A stretch of DNA of 64,000 nucleotides, from positions 32,528 through 96,527 of the forward strand of contig JBHJGP010000006.1 in NCBI GenBank assembly GCA_050331695.1, written 5' to 3'. The stretch comes from JBHJGP01 sp050331695 (GTDB taxonomy: Bacteria; Pseudomonadota; Alphaproteobacteria; Geminicoccales; Geminicoccaceae). The notes beneath the pieces are model-generated. The model saw only the letters and a list, made by a program, of their open reading frames with translations, ran no database searches and had not been told where the DNA came from. Of this stretch, positions 1 through 9,090 are shown in pieces. Every line of letters starts with the position of its first letter. Position 1 is the first letter of the stretch. A program made the position numbers and the translations under genes.

Positions 1-778
1 CCCAGCCGATGGTGCTGATGAACGGGTTGAGCGCGAGCCGGACGGGATACTTCATCAGCAGGCGAAATTCGGAGAGGCCCTTGGCCCGGGCCGTGGTTAC
101 GTAAGGTTTATGCAGCTCGTCCAGGAGATTGGCCCGCATGATTCGTATCAGGCTCGCGGTCGCACTGGTGCCGAGGATGACCACGGGCACCCAGAGATGG
201 GACAGGAGGTCCAAGACCTTTGCCCAAGACCAGGGCGCGCTCTCATATCTTTCGGAGAAGAGCCCGCCGACGTCGGCACCGAACCAGACCACGCCGATAT
301 ACATGAGCACCAGGGCCAGAAGAAAATTGGGCAGGGCCAGGCCGATAAAACCAAAGGTCGTCGCCAGGTAATCGCCCGGCGAATATTTTCTTACCGCCGA
401 GTAAATGCCGATCGGAAAGGCTAGGGCCCAGGTAAAGAGCAGTGTCGCCAAAGCGAGGCAGACCGAAAGACCCATGCGCTCCCAGATCAGCTCGGACACC
501 GGTTGCTGCCATTCGAACGAGATGCCGAAATCGCCCTGGAGCACGCCGGTGATCCACATCCAATATTGGACGATGAAGGGCCGATCGAGACCGTAGCGCT
601 CGCGCAGCATGTCGAGGCGATCCTGGTCGACGATGTCACCCGACGCGGCGAGCGTTGCCGCGAAGGTGGTGAGATAGTCGCCGGGTGGCGCCTGGATCAG
701 GGCGAAGGCCACGAGCGACACCGCGAACAAAAACGGTATCGCCCAGAGCAGACGCTTTATGATGAAGGCGAGCAGCAT
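1..778 (-). CDS. Peptide-type ABC transporter permease (DppB/OppB family), 3'-truncated by the window edge
   Basis: This is an inner-membrane permease of a family-5 (dipeptide/oligopeptide) importer, reading off the left edge without a stop. The ATG at 778 gives an N-terminus with a hydrophobic first helix followed by PPGDY, as in DppB/OppB proteins. Later come several membrane segments and the cytoplasmic loop TTARAKGLSEFRLLMKYPVR, which fits the EAA loop that contacts the ATPase. It resembles the permease at 8032-9024 along its whole visible length (shared stretches include GLALPNFLLAL and FGADVGGLFS/FGADIGGLFS), so the two are paralogues. It follows the binding-protein gene at 840-2768 after a hairpin. 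Its partner permease and any ATPases must lie outside the window, or it uses those at 4822-6854. Family assignment is secure; the substrate is unknown. Confidence 0.9.
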   Translation of the reverse strand, partial: MLLAFIIKRLLWAIPFLFAVSLVAFALIQAPPGDYLTTFAATLAASGDIVDQDRLDMLRERYGLDRPFIVQYWMWITGVLQGDFGISFEWQQPVSELIWERMGLSVCLALATLLFTWALAFPIGIYSAVRKYSPGDYLATTFGFIGLALPNFLLALVLMYIGVVWFGADVGGLFSERYESAPWSWAKVLDLLSHLWVPVVILGTSATASLIRIMRANLLDELHKPYVTTARAKGLSEFRLLMKYPVRLALNPFISTIGW

Positions 779-797
779 GGCTCTGGTCCCGGGTCCA

Positions 798-827
798 CCG
801 CGCGCCGGACCCTAGCCCGGCGCGCGG
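798..827 (-). promoter_or_regulatory. Intercistronic GC hairpin between binding-protein and permease genes
   Basis: Perfect 11-bp inverted repeat CCGCGCGCCGG / CCGGCGCGCGG with an 8-nt loop, in the 61-bp gap between the binding-protein stop (840) and the permease start (778). There is no T-run, so it is not a classical terminator. In malE-malF, such hairpins protect the upstream message and give more binding protein than permease; I infer the same role here. Confidence 0.6.
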
Positions 828-839
828 CGGCTGGATCGC

Positions 840-2768
840 TCAGTTGGTCCAGTACCAGGTCTGCGGCAGGGTCGGCCCCGGCGTCGGATAGTACCAGGAG
901 GATGGCATGCTGTCGGGCACGTTGGCCAGGTCCAGCTTCCTGATGCCGTATTCCGGCAGGGCCTTGCTCACCCCCATGACCTCAAATTCGTCGGCCGCGA
1001 TCTGAGCGATTTGGTGGATGAGCTGACGCCGTTCGTCGGTGTCGATGGTGGCACGGGCTTGGTCGTAGATCTGCATCCGCTCCTTGACCGAGGCCGGCGG
1101 CTCCTCGCCCTCGGCACCGCCCGTCTTGTACCAGGTGGTCCAGGGGATGCCGTAGCGGGAGTCGTGGTGGACCGGGACGATCTGCTGCGGGATTTCGCCC
1201 GGCACCCAGCTCGCCTGACCGCCCCAAACGGCCACGTCATGATCGTTGGCCACCGAGGTGCGCTCGTAGAAGAAGGTGCGTTCCATGGCGTTGACGTTCA
1301 TGTCGACACCGAGCTCCGCCCACTGCTGGGAGATCAGTTCCAACATGTCGACATGTTCCGGCTGCAGGGTCGGAATGACGTCGACCGAAAAGCTGATCGG
1401 CCGTCCGCTGGGCAGGAGACGGACACCGGCATCGTTGCGTTCGGTGTAGCCGAGGCCGTCGAGCAATGCGTTCGCCTTATCCGGATCATGCTCCAGATGC
1501 TGCGTGCTCACCGGCGCGAAGTGGTTGGGATGATCTTCGAACGGACCCTGCTGCCAAGGCTCGCCGACCCCCAAAAGCGCCGTGTCGATGATCGTCTGGC
1601 GATCCATGCCGAGTGACATGGCGACCCGGAAGTCGCGCTGATTGAACAGCTCGCGCAGCTCCTCATCCTTATGGGTCAGATTGAAATTGATGATCATGTT
1701 GGTGCCGCCGGTCGGCGCCGCTTCGACGAATTCATAACCGCCGCTCTCCCGGTTCTGAGCCAGAACGGGACGGTTGGCCGCGGTCGCCAGGTGGCGGACC
1801 TGGAAATCGATATCACCGCCGATCGCTTCCAGAACCAGGCTCTCCACGTCCTGAGCGATGGGCGACACCAGCCGGTCGATGTAGGGCAACTGGTTGCCTT
1901 CCGTGTCGACCTGCCAGAAGAACGGATTGCGCTCCATGACCACGCGGGTGGCACCGCCGGTATAGGGTTCGGTCACGACCCAGGGATCGAGCGTCGGCCG
2001 ATCCGCATTGCCCCAGCGTGAAGGGATCTCGATGTCACCGCATTTGGCGAGGAACAGGTTCTGCCAGTCGGTGGCGTTGTTGTCCGCCACCACCGCGTCG
2101 ATGTCCTCGGCGTAAGCCGGGTGGAACTGGCCGCAATAGTGTTTGGCGTAGAGCACCGGGTGCTGGCCCAGGGGCGATGACAGCTCGGCCAGGAAATCGC
2201 CGTAGGGAGCCGCGAAGGTGAATTTGACGGTCACGTCGTCGATCTTCTCGACGGCGATCGGCTCACCGCCAGCGATGTAAGCCGGAGGCGTCGGCGCGAA
2301 GTCGGCGTTGAGGACTAGATCCTCGATGTTGAACAGGATGTCGTCGGCGGTGAAAGGCTCGCCGTCCGACCAACGCATGCCCCCTCGCAGATGGAAGGTG
2401 AATTCGGTCGCCTCGTCATTGCCCTCGACCTCGCGGGCGACGTTGGGAATGATCTCCCGGTAGGTGGGATCCCAGCGGACCAGCCCCTGGGGCGAGACCA
2501 TGCGCAGAATGTTGTTGTGGTCGGAGCTGCCCCGGAGACCAAAGCGCAAATCGCCACCATAAGTGCCAATGGATCCCAGTGGTTCGACCACCTCTGGCTC
2601 AGCCCCGACCCGTTCCGCGACGGGTGGTAGCTCGCCGGCCTCGACCTTATCGGCCAGTGCCGGAGCCTCGCTATAGTCCGCAGCCATCGCCGTCACCGAC
2701 AGGCCACCTGCGCCCAACATCATCATGCCGGCGGCCAGCCACCGACGGTGGTCCCGATCATCATCCAT
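840..2768 (-). CDS. Peptide-type ABC transporter substrate-binding protein (family 5), second copy
   Basis: Periplasmic solute-binding protein of the DppA/OppA class, 642 residues, longer than the usual 500-550. I chose the ATG at 2768 because GGGAGG lies 8 nt upstream; a GTG just before it is possible. The N-terminus is charged and then hydrophobic (AAGMMMLGAGGLSVTAMAA), a signal peptide with cleavage near residue 30. Family-5 hallmarks include RWSDGEPFTADDILF and the downstream FNQRDFRVAMSLGMDRQTI region. It shares the pattern LPPV-x-ER...G-x-YGG near the mature N-terminus with the protein at 9091-11148, so the two are paralogues in one operon. It lies after phnX and before a permease. The ligand cannot be read from sequence; the neighbours suggest an aminophosphonate or phosphonopeptide. 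Confidence 0.9.
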   Translation of the reverse strand: MDDDRDHRRWLAAGMMMLGAGGLSVTAMAADYSEAPALADKVEAGELPPVAERVGAEPEVVEPLGSIGTYGGDLRFGLRGSSDHNNILRMVSPQGLVRWDPTYREIIPNVAREVEGNDEATEFTFHLRGGMRWSDGEPFTADDILFNIEDLVLNADFAPTPPAYIAGGEPIAVEKIDDVTVKFTFAAPYGDFLAELSSPLGQHPVLYAKHYCGQFHPAYAEDIDAVVADNNATDWQNLFLAKCGDIEIPSRWGNADRPTLDPWVVTEPYTGGATRVVMERNPFFWQVDTEGNQLPYIDRLVSPIAQDVESLVLEAIGGDIDFQVRHLATAANRPVLAQNRESGGYEFVEAAPTGGTNMIINFNLTHKDEELRELFNQRDFRVAMSLGMDRQTIIDTALLGVGEPWQQGPFEDHPNHFAPVSTQHLEHDPDKANALLDGLGYTERNDAGVRLLPSGRPISFSVDVIPTLQPEHVDMLELISQQWAELGVDMNVNAMERTFFYERTSVANDHDVAVWGGQASWVPGEIPQQIVPVHHDSRYGIPWTTWYKTGGAEGEEPPASVKERMQIYDQARATIDTDERRQLIHQIAQIAADEFEVMGVSKALPEYGIRKLDLANVPDSMPSSWYYPTPGPTLPQTWYWTN

Positions 2769-2875
2769 CACGGATGCCTCCCTTTGTTCGTTCTTCCGTG
2801 GAACGATCAGGGATCAGGAAGACCAAGTCAATAAGGGTGGGGTCAGGGCAGCGCCCGGGCGCCCGATGCCAACCA

Positions 2876-3667
2876 CTAGGGGGAGGAACGAGCCTCCAGC
2901 CTGTCCACCAGCGCCCGGAGATCGGCGACCGTGTCGATCACATGATCCGCGCCGGCCGCGGTCAATCTTGAGGCAGCCGCCTCGCGAAGCGGTCGGATCT
3001 CATCCTCGCCCATGGCTGCCAGCTCCTGGGGCGTCTTGCCGACATAGTTGCCCGAAAGCGCCACGCCCACCGTCACGCAACCGGCGGCCACGCCCTCGGC
3101 AATTCCGGGCTCGGTGTCGTCCACCTTGATCACGGTCGACGGCGGATAAACCCCCAGATCGACGAAACATTTGTACATGCCGAGCGGTCCCGGACGGCCC
3201 TCGATTAGATCATCGGCACAGACGACAGTGTCCGGAGCGTAGCCCTGCGCCGCAGCCGCCGGCAAAACCCGGGTCATGATCGAACGCGTGTAGCCGGTGG
3301 TCGAGCCGATCTTGAGACCCCGGGCGCGCAGACCATCGACCGTTTCCTTGGCGCCAGGCACCAGAGCCGCGTAGCGCGCGACCACCTCCTCGTTCATCGG
3401 CACGAAGACGTCGTAGACCCGGTTCACATCTTCGTCGGTCGGCGGCTTTCCGTGCCTGTTCGCCCAGGCGGCCTTAACTCGGGGCGCGCCCAACATGGTT
3501 TTGATATGGTCCCATTTCGGCATGCCCATCGGCTCGCGGGCCTCGGCGATCGTCACCTCGATACCGAAGCTCTCGAACGCCTCGACAAATACTCCCATCG
3601 GCGCGAACGAGCCGAAATCGATCATCGTGCCTGCCCAGTCAAACACCACCGCTTTGAAGGTCGTCAT
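2876..3667 (-). CDS. phnX: Phosphonoacetaldehyde hydrolase (phosphonatase)
   Basis: HAD-superfamily enzyme that hydrolyses phosphonoacetaldehyde to acetaldehyde and phosphate, the last step of 2-aminoethylphosphonate breakdown; cytoplasmic, 263 residues from the ATG at 3667 (a GTG at 3679, overlapping the upstream stop, is an alternative). The nucleophile motif DWAGT is at residues 10-14. The cap-domain motif MGMPKWDHI puts the Schiff-base lysine at K51, which separates true phosphonatases from PhnX-like HAD proteins lacking it. The acidic motif KVDDTEPGI comes later. The gene starts right behind the FAD oxidoreductase, and no phnW transaminase is seen, so the aldehyde is probably made by that oxidase. 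Identification is strong. Confidence 0.95.
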   Translation of the reverse strand: MTTFKAVVFDWAGTMIDFGSFAPMGVFVEAFESFGIEVTIAEAREPMGMPKWDHIKTMLGAPRVKAAWANRHGKPPTDEDVNRVYDVFVPMNEEVVARYAALVPGAKETVDGLRARGLKIGSTTGYTRSIMTRVLPAAAAQGYAPDTVVCADDLIEGRPGPLGMYKCFVDLGVYPPSTVIKVDDTEPGIAEGVAAGCVTVGVALSGNYVGKTPQELAAMGEDEIRPLREAAASRLTAAGADHVIDTVADLRALVDRLEARSSP

Positions 3668-3675
3668 GGTTCGTT

Positions 3676-4797
3676 TCACTCGCCAAACAAATCAGACAGG
3701 GTTTCCTCGCCGATGGCAAAGGCGGTCGACGCGCCGCAGCCAGCGGTGACGATGACGACGCGGGTCGCGTCGTCGGGAGCATCGGTCAGTCGCCAGCGGC
3801 CGTCGGCACTGGCATAGGTGCCGCACCACTGCTCGGCGGTCTGATAGGCCCCAAAGCTTAGAACCGCCTCCAACTCGCCCAGGATCAAGCTGTTGACGTC
3901 GTGCGAGAGAAAAGGATCCAGCGTCTGGCCGTATTGATGGCTGTCGCCCACGACCAGCGATCCATCCGCCGACTGAACCGCGATCAGATGCACGCCGTTG
4001 GCCCGATGCAGCGGCTGTTCGTCCTGAAGCCGTTCGATGAGAGCGCGCGCTTCGGCCAGGCCGGCATAGCCCCGATAACGGGCGAGCCCCAAATCCGACA
4101 TGACCGCGCTGCAGAGCTCGATGGCTCGCTCCGGTTTGATCCGAAGCATCTGCAGCTTACACCGGGTGAGGTCGTAGGCAGCCAGACGATCGGCGAACAG
4201 CGAGCTAAAATCGTCGCCGGGACAAACGATCACGGTCTCCGCTTCGATGGGGCCGGACGTTGTGTCGAGCCTCGGCGCTTCGATCCTGTGGACGGCCGTC
4301 GACCATCGGAATTCCACGGGCCAGGTTCGCTCGAGCCAATAGGCTATGCGGGGCAGGGCACTCTTCGATTCCACCCGCAGCTCTTGGGGCGAGTAGAGCC
4401 CCGCCGTGACCATTTGTCTGTTGAGAAATGGCAGATAGTCCGCCGCGTCGGCAGCGCTCAGACGAAAGCAGTCAGCGCCCATGTCGGTCGCCAGGAAAGC
4501 ATCGATGACGGCCTCCGCTTCAGGCCGCCTGGCCGTGACCACGAGCCCCCGATGGAGGATCTCGACACCGGCGGCTTCCGCCACCTCCGCCCAGATATCG
4601 CGCGAGCGCCGGGCCAATTGCCAGCAGTCGCCGGCGGCCTGGCCCGTGACCGTGACAAAACCGAAGTTGCGGATCGACGCACCATTGGCCCGGGCATCGC
4701 GGTCGAGCACCACGACGCGCTTGCCTCGTTTCGCCGCCGCAAGGGCGTGCGCGAGCCCCAGGATACCCGCGCCGACAACCGCCACGTCATAGGACAA
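3676..4797 (-). CDS. FAD-dependent oxidoreductase of the aminophosphonate-linked type (glycine-oxidase-like)
   Basis: DAO-superfamily flavoprotein of 373 residues. The N-terminal FAD-binding GxGxxG is GAGILG at residues 9-14, and the C-terminus carries VIVTAGCGASTAFAIGEE, the second FAD-contacting region. The start is a TTG at 4797, the only start codon that keeps the first beta strand (SYDVAVVGAG). Members of this family (TIGR03364-like) occur beside phosphonate genes and oxidise 2-aminoethylphosphonate or N-methylated forms to phosphonoacetaldehyde plus amine or ammonia. Its place immediately before phnX, with no transaminase, fits that role. It follows two peptide-importer ATPases. The exact amine substrate is unknown; glycine or sarcosine oxidase activity is the alternative. 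Confidence 0.85.
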   Translation of the reverse strand: MSYDVAVVGAGILGLAHALAAAKRGKRVVVLDRDARANGASIRNFGFVTVTGQAAGDCWQLARRSRDIWAEVAEAAGVEILHRGLVVTARRPEAEAVIDAFLATDMGADCFRLSAADAADYLPFLNRQMVTAGLYSPQELRVESKSALPRIAYWLERTWPVEFRWSTAVHRIEAPRLDTTSGPIEAETVIVCPGDDFSSLFADRLAAYDLTRCKLQMLRIKPERAIELCSAVMSDLGLARYRGYAGLAEARALIERLQDEQPLHRANGVHLIAVQSADGSLVVGDSHQYGQTLDPFLSHDVNSLILGELEAVLSFGAYQTAEQWCGTYASADGRWRLTDAPDDATRVVIVTAGCGASTAFAIGEETLSDLFGE

Positions 4798-4821
4798 GGA
4801 TCCGTCAGACCCGCTACGAGA

Positions 4822-5847
4822 TCACTGGGCCGGGCCACGCGAGAAGTCGAACTCCTCGGCATAGTGGCAGGCGACGAAGTGCTCGGGCTCGATCTCCCGC
4901 CAGTCCGGCACCTCTTCGCCGCACCGTTCCCTGGCGAACGGGCAACGGGTATGAAAGCGGCAACCAGACGGCGCTGCCAGGGGATTGGGGATCTCGCCGG
5001 TCAATTTGATCGGATCGAACGCTGCGTCGGGGTCGGCCCGCGGCACGGCCGACAAAAGCGCGTGGGTGTAGGGATGTCGGGGGTGGAAGAACAGATCCTG
5101 GGTGGGCGCATATTCGACGAAGCGCCCGACATAGAGAACGGCGACCCGATGGGATATCTGCGCAACAACGGAAAGATCATGGGCGATGAATAAGAAGGCG
5201 ACGCCCATCTCCTCCTGCAGATCCTTGAGGAGATTGACGACCTCCGCCTGGATCGAGACGTCTAGCGCGGAGACGGATTCGTCGCAGACCACGAAGTCTG
5301 GTTTCGACACAAGTGCCCGGGCGATGCAGATGCGCTGCCTTTGGCCACCGGAGAAGGCGTGGGGAAACCGCCGCAAATGCTCGAGATTGAGCTTGCAGCG
5401 GCCGGCGATCTCGCGGACCCGCGCATCGATCTGATCGCGGCCTGTCATCAGACCGCTGGCGATCAACGGCTCGGCGATGATGTCGCGGGCGGTCATGCGC
5501 GGATTGAGTGAGGAATAGGGGTCCTGGAACACGAGGCTCATGCGCGGCCGAAATTTTCGTAAACTCTCGCCGGCAAGCGTCGACAGCGGAACGCGCCCTT
5601 CGCCGCCGTTCTTGTCGTGAAAGACCACCTCGCCCGCGGTCGGATCGATGGCGCGCAGGATCGCCCGGCCGACGGTCGTCTTACCCGAGCCGGATTCCCC
5701 AACCAGACCCACCGTTTCGCCCCGGCGGATGTCGAAGGTGACGCCATCGACAGCCCGCAGCTCGGTGACGTGGGTGCGGAACATGGTCTTGGTCTTGATC
5801 GGAAAGCGGACCTCGAGATCTTTGATCTCGATCAGCGTCTCGGTCAT
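4822..5847 (-). CDS. Peptide-type ABC transporter ATP-binding protein (DppF/OppF family)
   Basis: Cytoplasmic ATPase of the family-5 importer, 341 residues. Walker A is GESGSGKT at residues 50-57, the signature is FSGGQRQR, and Walker B is VVCDES, with Ser where most relatives have Pro. The C-terminal oligopeptide/dipeptide domain is present with its Cys pair (CRFHTRCPFARERC). The ATG at 5847 overlaps the stop of the preceding ATPase by 4 bases (ATGA), implying translational coupling. With the gene at 5844-6854 it forms the usual DppD/DppF heterodimer driving the permeases at 6865-9024. Confidence 0.95.
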   Translation of the reverse strand: MTETLIEIKDLEVRFPIKTKTMFRTHVTELRAVDGVTFDIRRGETVGLVGESGSGKTTVGRAILRAIDPTAGEVVFHDKNGGEGRVPLSTLAGESLRKFRPRMSLVFQDPYSSLNPRMTARDIIAEPLIASGLMTGRDQIDARVREIAGRCKLNLEHLRRFPHAFSGGQRQRICIARALVSKPDFVVCDESVSALDVSIQAEVVNLLKDLQEEMGVAFLFIAHDLSVVAQISHRVAVLYVGRFVEYAPTQDLFFHPRHPYTHALLSAVPRADPDAAFDPIKLTGEIPNPLAAPSGCRFHTRCPFARERCGEEVPDWREIEPEHFVACHYAEEFDFSRGPAQ

Positions 5848-6854
5848 GCGGCCATCCTTCCCTGCTCGTCATGCAACCAGCAGCGCACGGCCCGGCCGGC
5901 CATCGGCGCAACGTCCACCGGTACTTTACTGTCACAGGTGCCACTCGTCGATTGCGGGCAGCGGGGGTGGAACGGACATCCATTGGGTCGCTCGTTGGGG
6001 CTAGGGATATCGCCCGCGACCGGTTTCAAGCGAGCCTCGAGCTTGTCGAGGCTTGGGATCGCCTCCAACAGGCCCACGGTATAGGGGTGGAGTGGATTGC
6101 GGATCACCTCCCGGGTCGGGCCTCTCTCGACGATGGTGCCGAGATACATGACGGCGATCTCGTCGGCGATCTGGGCGATCACGCCCAGATCATGGGTGAT
6201 GAAGATCATGCCCATGCCGAGATCTTTTTGCAGATCGCGCATCAGATCCAGAACCTGAGCCTGGATGGTGACGTCGAGCGCGGTGGTCGGCTCGTCGGCG
6301 ATGAGCAGGCGGGGGCCTGCCGCCAGGGCCAACGCGATCATCGCCCGCTGACGCATCCCACCCGACATTTCGAAGGCGTATTGGTCGATCCGGCCAGCGG
6401 GGTTGGAGATCCCAACCTTGTCCAGCATCGAGATCGCCTGGTCGCGGGCCTCGCGCTTGCCGACCCGTTTGTGCAGTCGGATCGCCTCGGTCATCTGATT
6501 GCCGATCGTGTAGACCGGGCTGAAGGAAGCCATCGGCTCCTGAAAGATCATGCCGATCTCACCGCCCCGGAGACGGCGGATGGTTCCGCCGCTGTTCCGC
6601 AGCTTCTCGATCTCGACCAGCGTGCCGTCCTTGGCCGTGTAGTGCATCTTGGATTGCGGGCCGATGACCGCCGATTTGGGCAGGAGCCGCATCAGCGCCT
6701 TGGTCGAGACCGATTTGCCGGAACCGGATTCCCCGACCAAGCCCAGGGTCTTGCCCGCTTCGACCTCAAAACTGACGCCCTGGACCGGAGCGATAACGCC
6801 CTCATCGGTGCGAAACGAGATCGACAGGTCTTCAACGCTCAAGAGCTTGGTCAT
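5844..6854 (-). CDS. Peptide-type ABC transporter ATP-binding protein (DppD/OppD family)
   Basis: Partner ATPase of the importer, 336 residues. I chose the ATG at 6854 over the longer open frame because AGGAG stands 7-10 nt upstream and the encoded start MTKLLSVEDLSISF matches DppD-type N-termini. Walker A is GESGSGKS, the signature MSGGMRQR, Walker B LLIADEPTTALD, and the C-terminal domain has NGCPFHPRCP. It starts 10 bases after the stop of the DppC-type permease and overlaps the next ATPase by 4 bases. Complete and intact. Confidence 0.95.
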   Translation of the reverse strand: MTKLLSVEDLSISFRTDEGVIAPVQGVSFEVEAGKTLGLVGESGSGKSVSTKALMRLLPKSAVIGPQSKMHYTAKDGTLVEIEKLRNSGGTIRRLRGGEIGMIFQEPMASFSPVYTIGNQMTEAIRLHKRVGKREARDQAISMLDKVGISNPAGRIDQYAFEMSGGMRQRAMIALALAAGPRLLIADEPTTALDVTIQAQVLDLMRDLQKDLGMGMIFITHDLGVIAQIADEIAVMYLGTIVERGPTREVIRNPLHPYTVGLLEAIPSLDKLEARLKPVAGDIPSPNERPNGCPFHPRCPQSTSGTCDSKVPVDVAPMAGRAVRCWLHDEQGRMAA

Positions 6855-6864
6855 GGGGCCTCTC

Positions 6865-8028
6865 CTATCGCGATTCGCTGTAGGGATCGGCGGCGTCCCT
6901 GAGCCCGTCACCGATGACCGTGAAAGCGAGAACGGCGATCACCACGAATACAGCGGGAATGAACAGCCACGGGGTCTGTTCGATCACTCGCACGCTCTGG
7001 GCCTGCTGGAGGAGCACGCCCCAGCTCACGGTGGGCGGCCGGAGCCCAAGACCGACGAAGGAGAGCGCCGTCTCGGACAAGATCATGTAGGGGAACGAAA
7101 TCACCAGATCGACGATGATGAAGCTGGTGAAGCTCGGCAGCATGTGCTGGCCGATGATCCGGGACGGCTTCGCGCCCGCCAGTCTGGCGGCGACGACATA
7201 ATCCTCGTCCCGGATCGACAGGAGTTGCGATCGTATTCGCCGCGCCAAGGTGGGCCAGCCGAACAAGCCCAAAATCAGGGTCATGGCGAAATAGACTTCG
7301 GTGGTCGACCACTCCTTCGGCATGGCGGCAGCAAGCCCCATGTAGAGGGGGATGATCGGAACCACGCGGATCACCTCGGTGACCCGCTGAATACCATTGT
7401 CTACCATGCCGCCCGCGTAGCCGGCCGTGCCGCCAATCACGAGCGCGAGGACGAAGGAGATGAGGACGCCCAGAACGCCGATCGAGAGCGAGCTTCGGGT
7501 CGCGTAGATGGTCCTGGAGAAGACGTCCCGGCCAAGCCCGTCGGTGCCCCAGAGATGGAGCTTGGCCGAAGGATCGGACAGACCGAAAAGATGGCGGTCG
7601 GTGGGAACGAAACCGAGGACGCGCGTCGGTTCTCCTTGGGCGAAAAACGTCACATAGTTGCGGCTTTCCCGGTCGGGCACGGAGGTCGCCCGCAGCGTCA
7701 CCGGATCCCGTTCGGTCTTGACACCGTGAATGAAGGGCTGCAGCGAGCAGCCGTTTTGGTCACAAAAGCGCGGGATCTGGGGCGGCCCGTCGATGTAGCT
7801 GCTGTCCCGGGTCACCGGGCCATAGGGTGCGACGAACTCGGCGAACACACCCATGATCGCCATCAAGATAAGAAGCGTTGCCGCCGCCATCGCCGCCCGG
7901 TGCCGGCGGAAGCGCCACCAGATCAGGGTCCACTGGGAAGCCGAATAATACCTGAGAAGCCGCTCACGCTCTTTTCGTTGGGCTTTCGTCTCGTTGGCGG
8001 ACGGCAATGTATCTGTAACGGTCGCCAC
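6865..8028 (-). CDS. Peptide-type ABC transporter permease (DppC/OppC family)
   Basis: Inner-membrane permease, 387 residues, longer than the usual 280-300 because of an extended N-terminal cytoplasmic part and a periplasmic loop. That loop has a CDQNGC Cys pair and the HLFGLSDPSAKLHLWGTDGLGRDVFSR region typical of long OppC proteins (cited here as a region, approx. residues 140-165). The GTG start at 8028 follows GGAGG by 7 nt. The EAA-type loop is VAARLAGAKPSRIIGQHMLP. It begins 3 bases after the stop of the DppB-type gene, so the two are coupled. It pairs with 8032-9024 and the two ATPases downstream. Confidence 0.93.
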   Translation of the reverse strand: MATVTDTLPSANETKAQRKERERLLRYYSASQWTLIWWRFRRHRAAMAAATLLILMAIMGVFAEFVAPYGPVTRDSSYIDGPPQIPRFCDQNGCSLQPFIHGVKTERDPVTLRATSVPDRESRNYVTFFAQGEPTRVLGFVPTDRHLFGLSDPSAKLHLWGTDGLGRDVFSRTIYATRSSLSIGVLGVLISFVLALVIGGTAGYAGGMVDNGIQRVTEVIRVVPIIPLYMGLAAAMPKEWSTTEVYFAMTLILGLFGWPTLARRIRSQLLSIRDEDYVVAARLAGAKPSRIIGQHMLPSFTSFIIVDLVISFPYMILSETALSFVGLGLRPPTVSWGVLLQQAQSVRVIEQTPWLFIPAVFVVIAVLAFTVIGDGLRDAADPYSESR

Positions 8029-8031
8029 GGT

Positions 8032-9024
8032 TCAGCCTCCGAGCTTAATGCGCGGGGCGAGCCACGCGAGCAGGAGATCGGACAGAAAGTTCATGAACAC
8101 GATCAGGAAGGTGAGCAGCAGGAGGATCGCGCCGGCGACATACATATCGAGATCGAGATAGGCCTTGAGCAGGAGCTCGCCGAGCTCGGTGAGGCCGAGC
8201 ACGACGGCGACGATCGGCAGTTCCGAAAAGATGCGGTTCACGTCGAAGCCGATGGGCGAGGCCACCGGATTGATGGCGAGCCGGGCCGGATATTTGACCA
8301 GGAGCCGAGCCTCCGGCACGCCTCGGGCCCGGGCGGCGGTCACGGACAGCTTGTTGAGCTCGTCGGACATGGTCGCACGGACCGTCTGCAATTGATAAGC
8401 CACGGCCGACCAGGCGAGCACGAAGGCGGGAAGCCAGAGATGCTTGATCAGGTCCCAGACTTTGGCGAGCGACCAGGGCGCTTCGGCATATTGGGACGAG
8501 AAAAGACCGCCGATGTCAGCGCCGAAAATACGGTTGGCGAAGTAGAGAAGGATGAGCGCCAGAAGAAAGTTGGGCAAGGCCAGGCCCAGATAGGAGAAGA
8601 TCGTCAACCCGTAATCCGTGGCGGAGCCCCGGCGTACCGCGGCGTAGATGCCGACGGGAATGGAAATGGCGTAGGTGAGGAGGAGGGTCGCGAACAAGAT
8701 GCCTAAGGTCAGCCAAACCTTGTCACCGATGACCTTCACGACCGAGGTTTCGAAAGCGAAGGCCTGACCGAAGTCGCCCCGCAAAACGATACCGCCGATC
8801 CAGTCGAAGTAGCGAAGAACGAGCGGCTTATCGAGACCCAGGTCTTCGCGGATCGCCTGGACGTCTGCCTCGGTGACGTTGACGCCGGTTCCGGAAAATT
8901 TGCGGAACGCGTAGCGGTCCGCATAGTCGCCTGGCGGCAGTTCCATGATCACGAAGACCATGATCGAGACGAAGAACATGGTCACGACCATGCCGACCAG
9001 GCGTTCCGCCGTGAAACGAAGCAT
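8032..9024 (-). CDS. Peptide-type ABC transporter permease (DppB/OppB family)
   Basis: Inner-membrane permease, 330 residues, with about six hydrophobic segments. The first helix is followed by PPGDYADRYAF, and the EAA-like loop is TAARARGVPEARLLVKYPAR. A long N-terminal periplasmic part (NVTEADVQAIREDLGLDKP) is typical of DppB. It follows the large binding-protein gene after a hairpin and precedes the DppC-type gene by 7 bases. The permease at the left edge (1-778) is a clear paralogue, so the operon carries two DppB-type genes. Confidence 0.93.
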   Translation of the reverse strand: MLRFTAERLVGMVVTMFFVSIMVFVIMELPPGDYADRYAFRKFSGTGVNVTEADVQAIREDLGLDKPLVLRYFDWIGGIVLRGDFGQAFAFETSVVKVIGDKVWLTLGILFATLLLTYAISIPVGIYAAVRRGSATDYGLTIFSYLGLALPNFLLALILLYFANRIFGADIGGLFSSQYAEAPWSLAKVWDLIKHLWLPAFVLAWSAVAYQLQTVRATMSDELNKLSVTAARARGVPEARLLVKYPARLAINPVASPIGFDVNRIFSELPIVAVVLGLTELGELLLKAYLDLDMYVAGAILLLLTFLIVFMNFLSDLLLAWLAPRIKLGG

Positions 9025-9049
9025 TGGCCCCTCCCACCGCTTCGAAGGT

Positions 9050-9072
9050 GGCCGGAGGCTTACCCTCCGGCC
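9050..9072 (-). promoter_or_regulatory. Intercistronic GC hairpin between binding-protein and permease genes
   Basis: Perfect 9-bp inverted repeat GGCCGGAGG / CCTCCGGCC with a 5-nt loop (CTTAC), just after the stop of the binding-protein gene (9091) and before the permease start (9024). There is no T-run. It probably stabilises the binding-protein message or weakens read-through, so more binding protein than permease is made. Confidence 0.6.
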
Positions 9073-9090
9073 GTGCCGGTCAGTGACGGC

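Noticed and set aside
2851..2862. 12-bp palindrome GCGCCCGGGCGC between phnX and the second binding-protein gene region
   Set aside because: No loop and GC-only; likely by chance in GC-rich DNA, and there is no T-run for a terminator.
3901..5193. Long plus-strand open frame opposite the FAD oxidoreductase and ATPase genes
   Set aside because: Its protein is low-complexity Arg/Gly/Asp-rich with no domain, and the minus strand has two well-supported genes there.
6649..8706. 685-codon plus-strand open frame opposite the peptide-importer permeases
   Set aside because: Typical antisense shadow in GC-rich DNA: charged, repetitive and without motifs, while the minus-strand genes have clear family features and Shine-Dalgarno sites.
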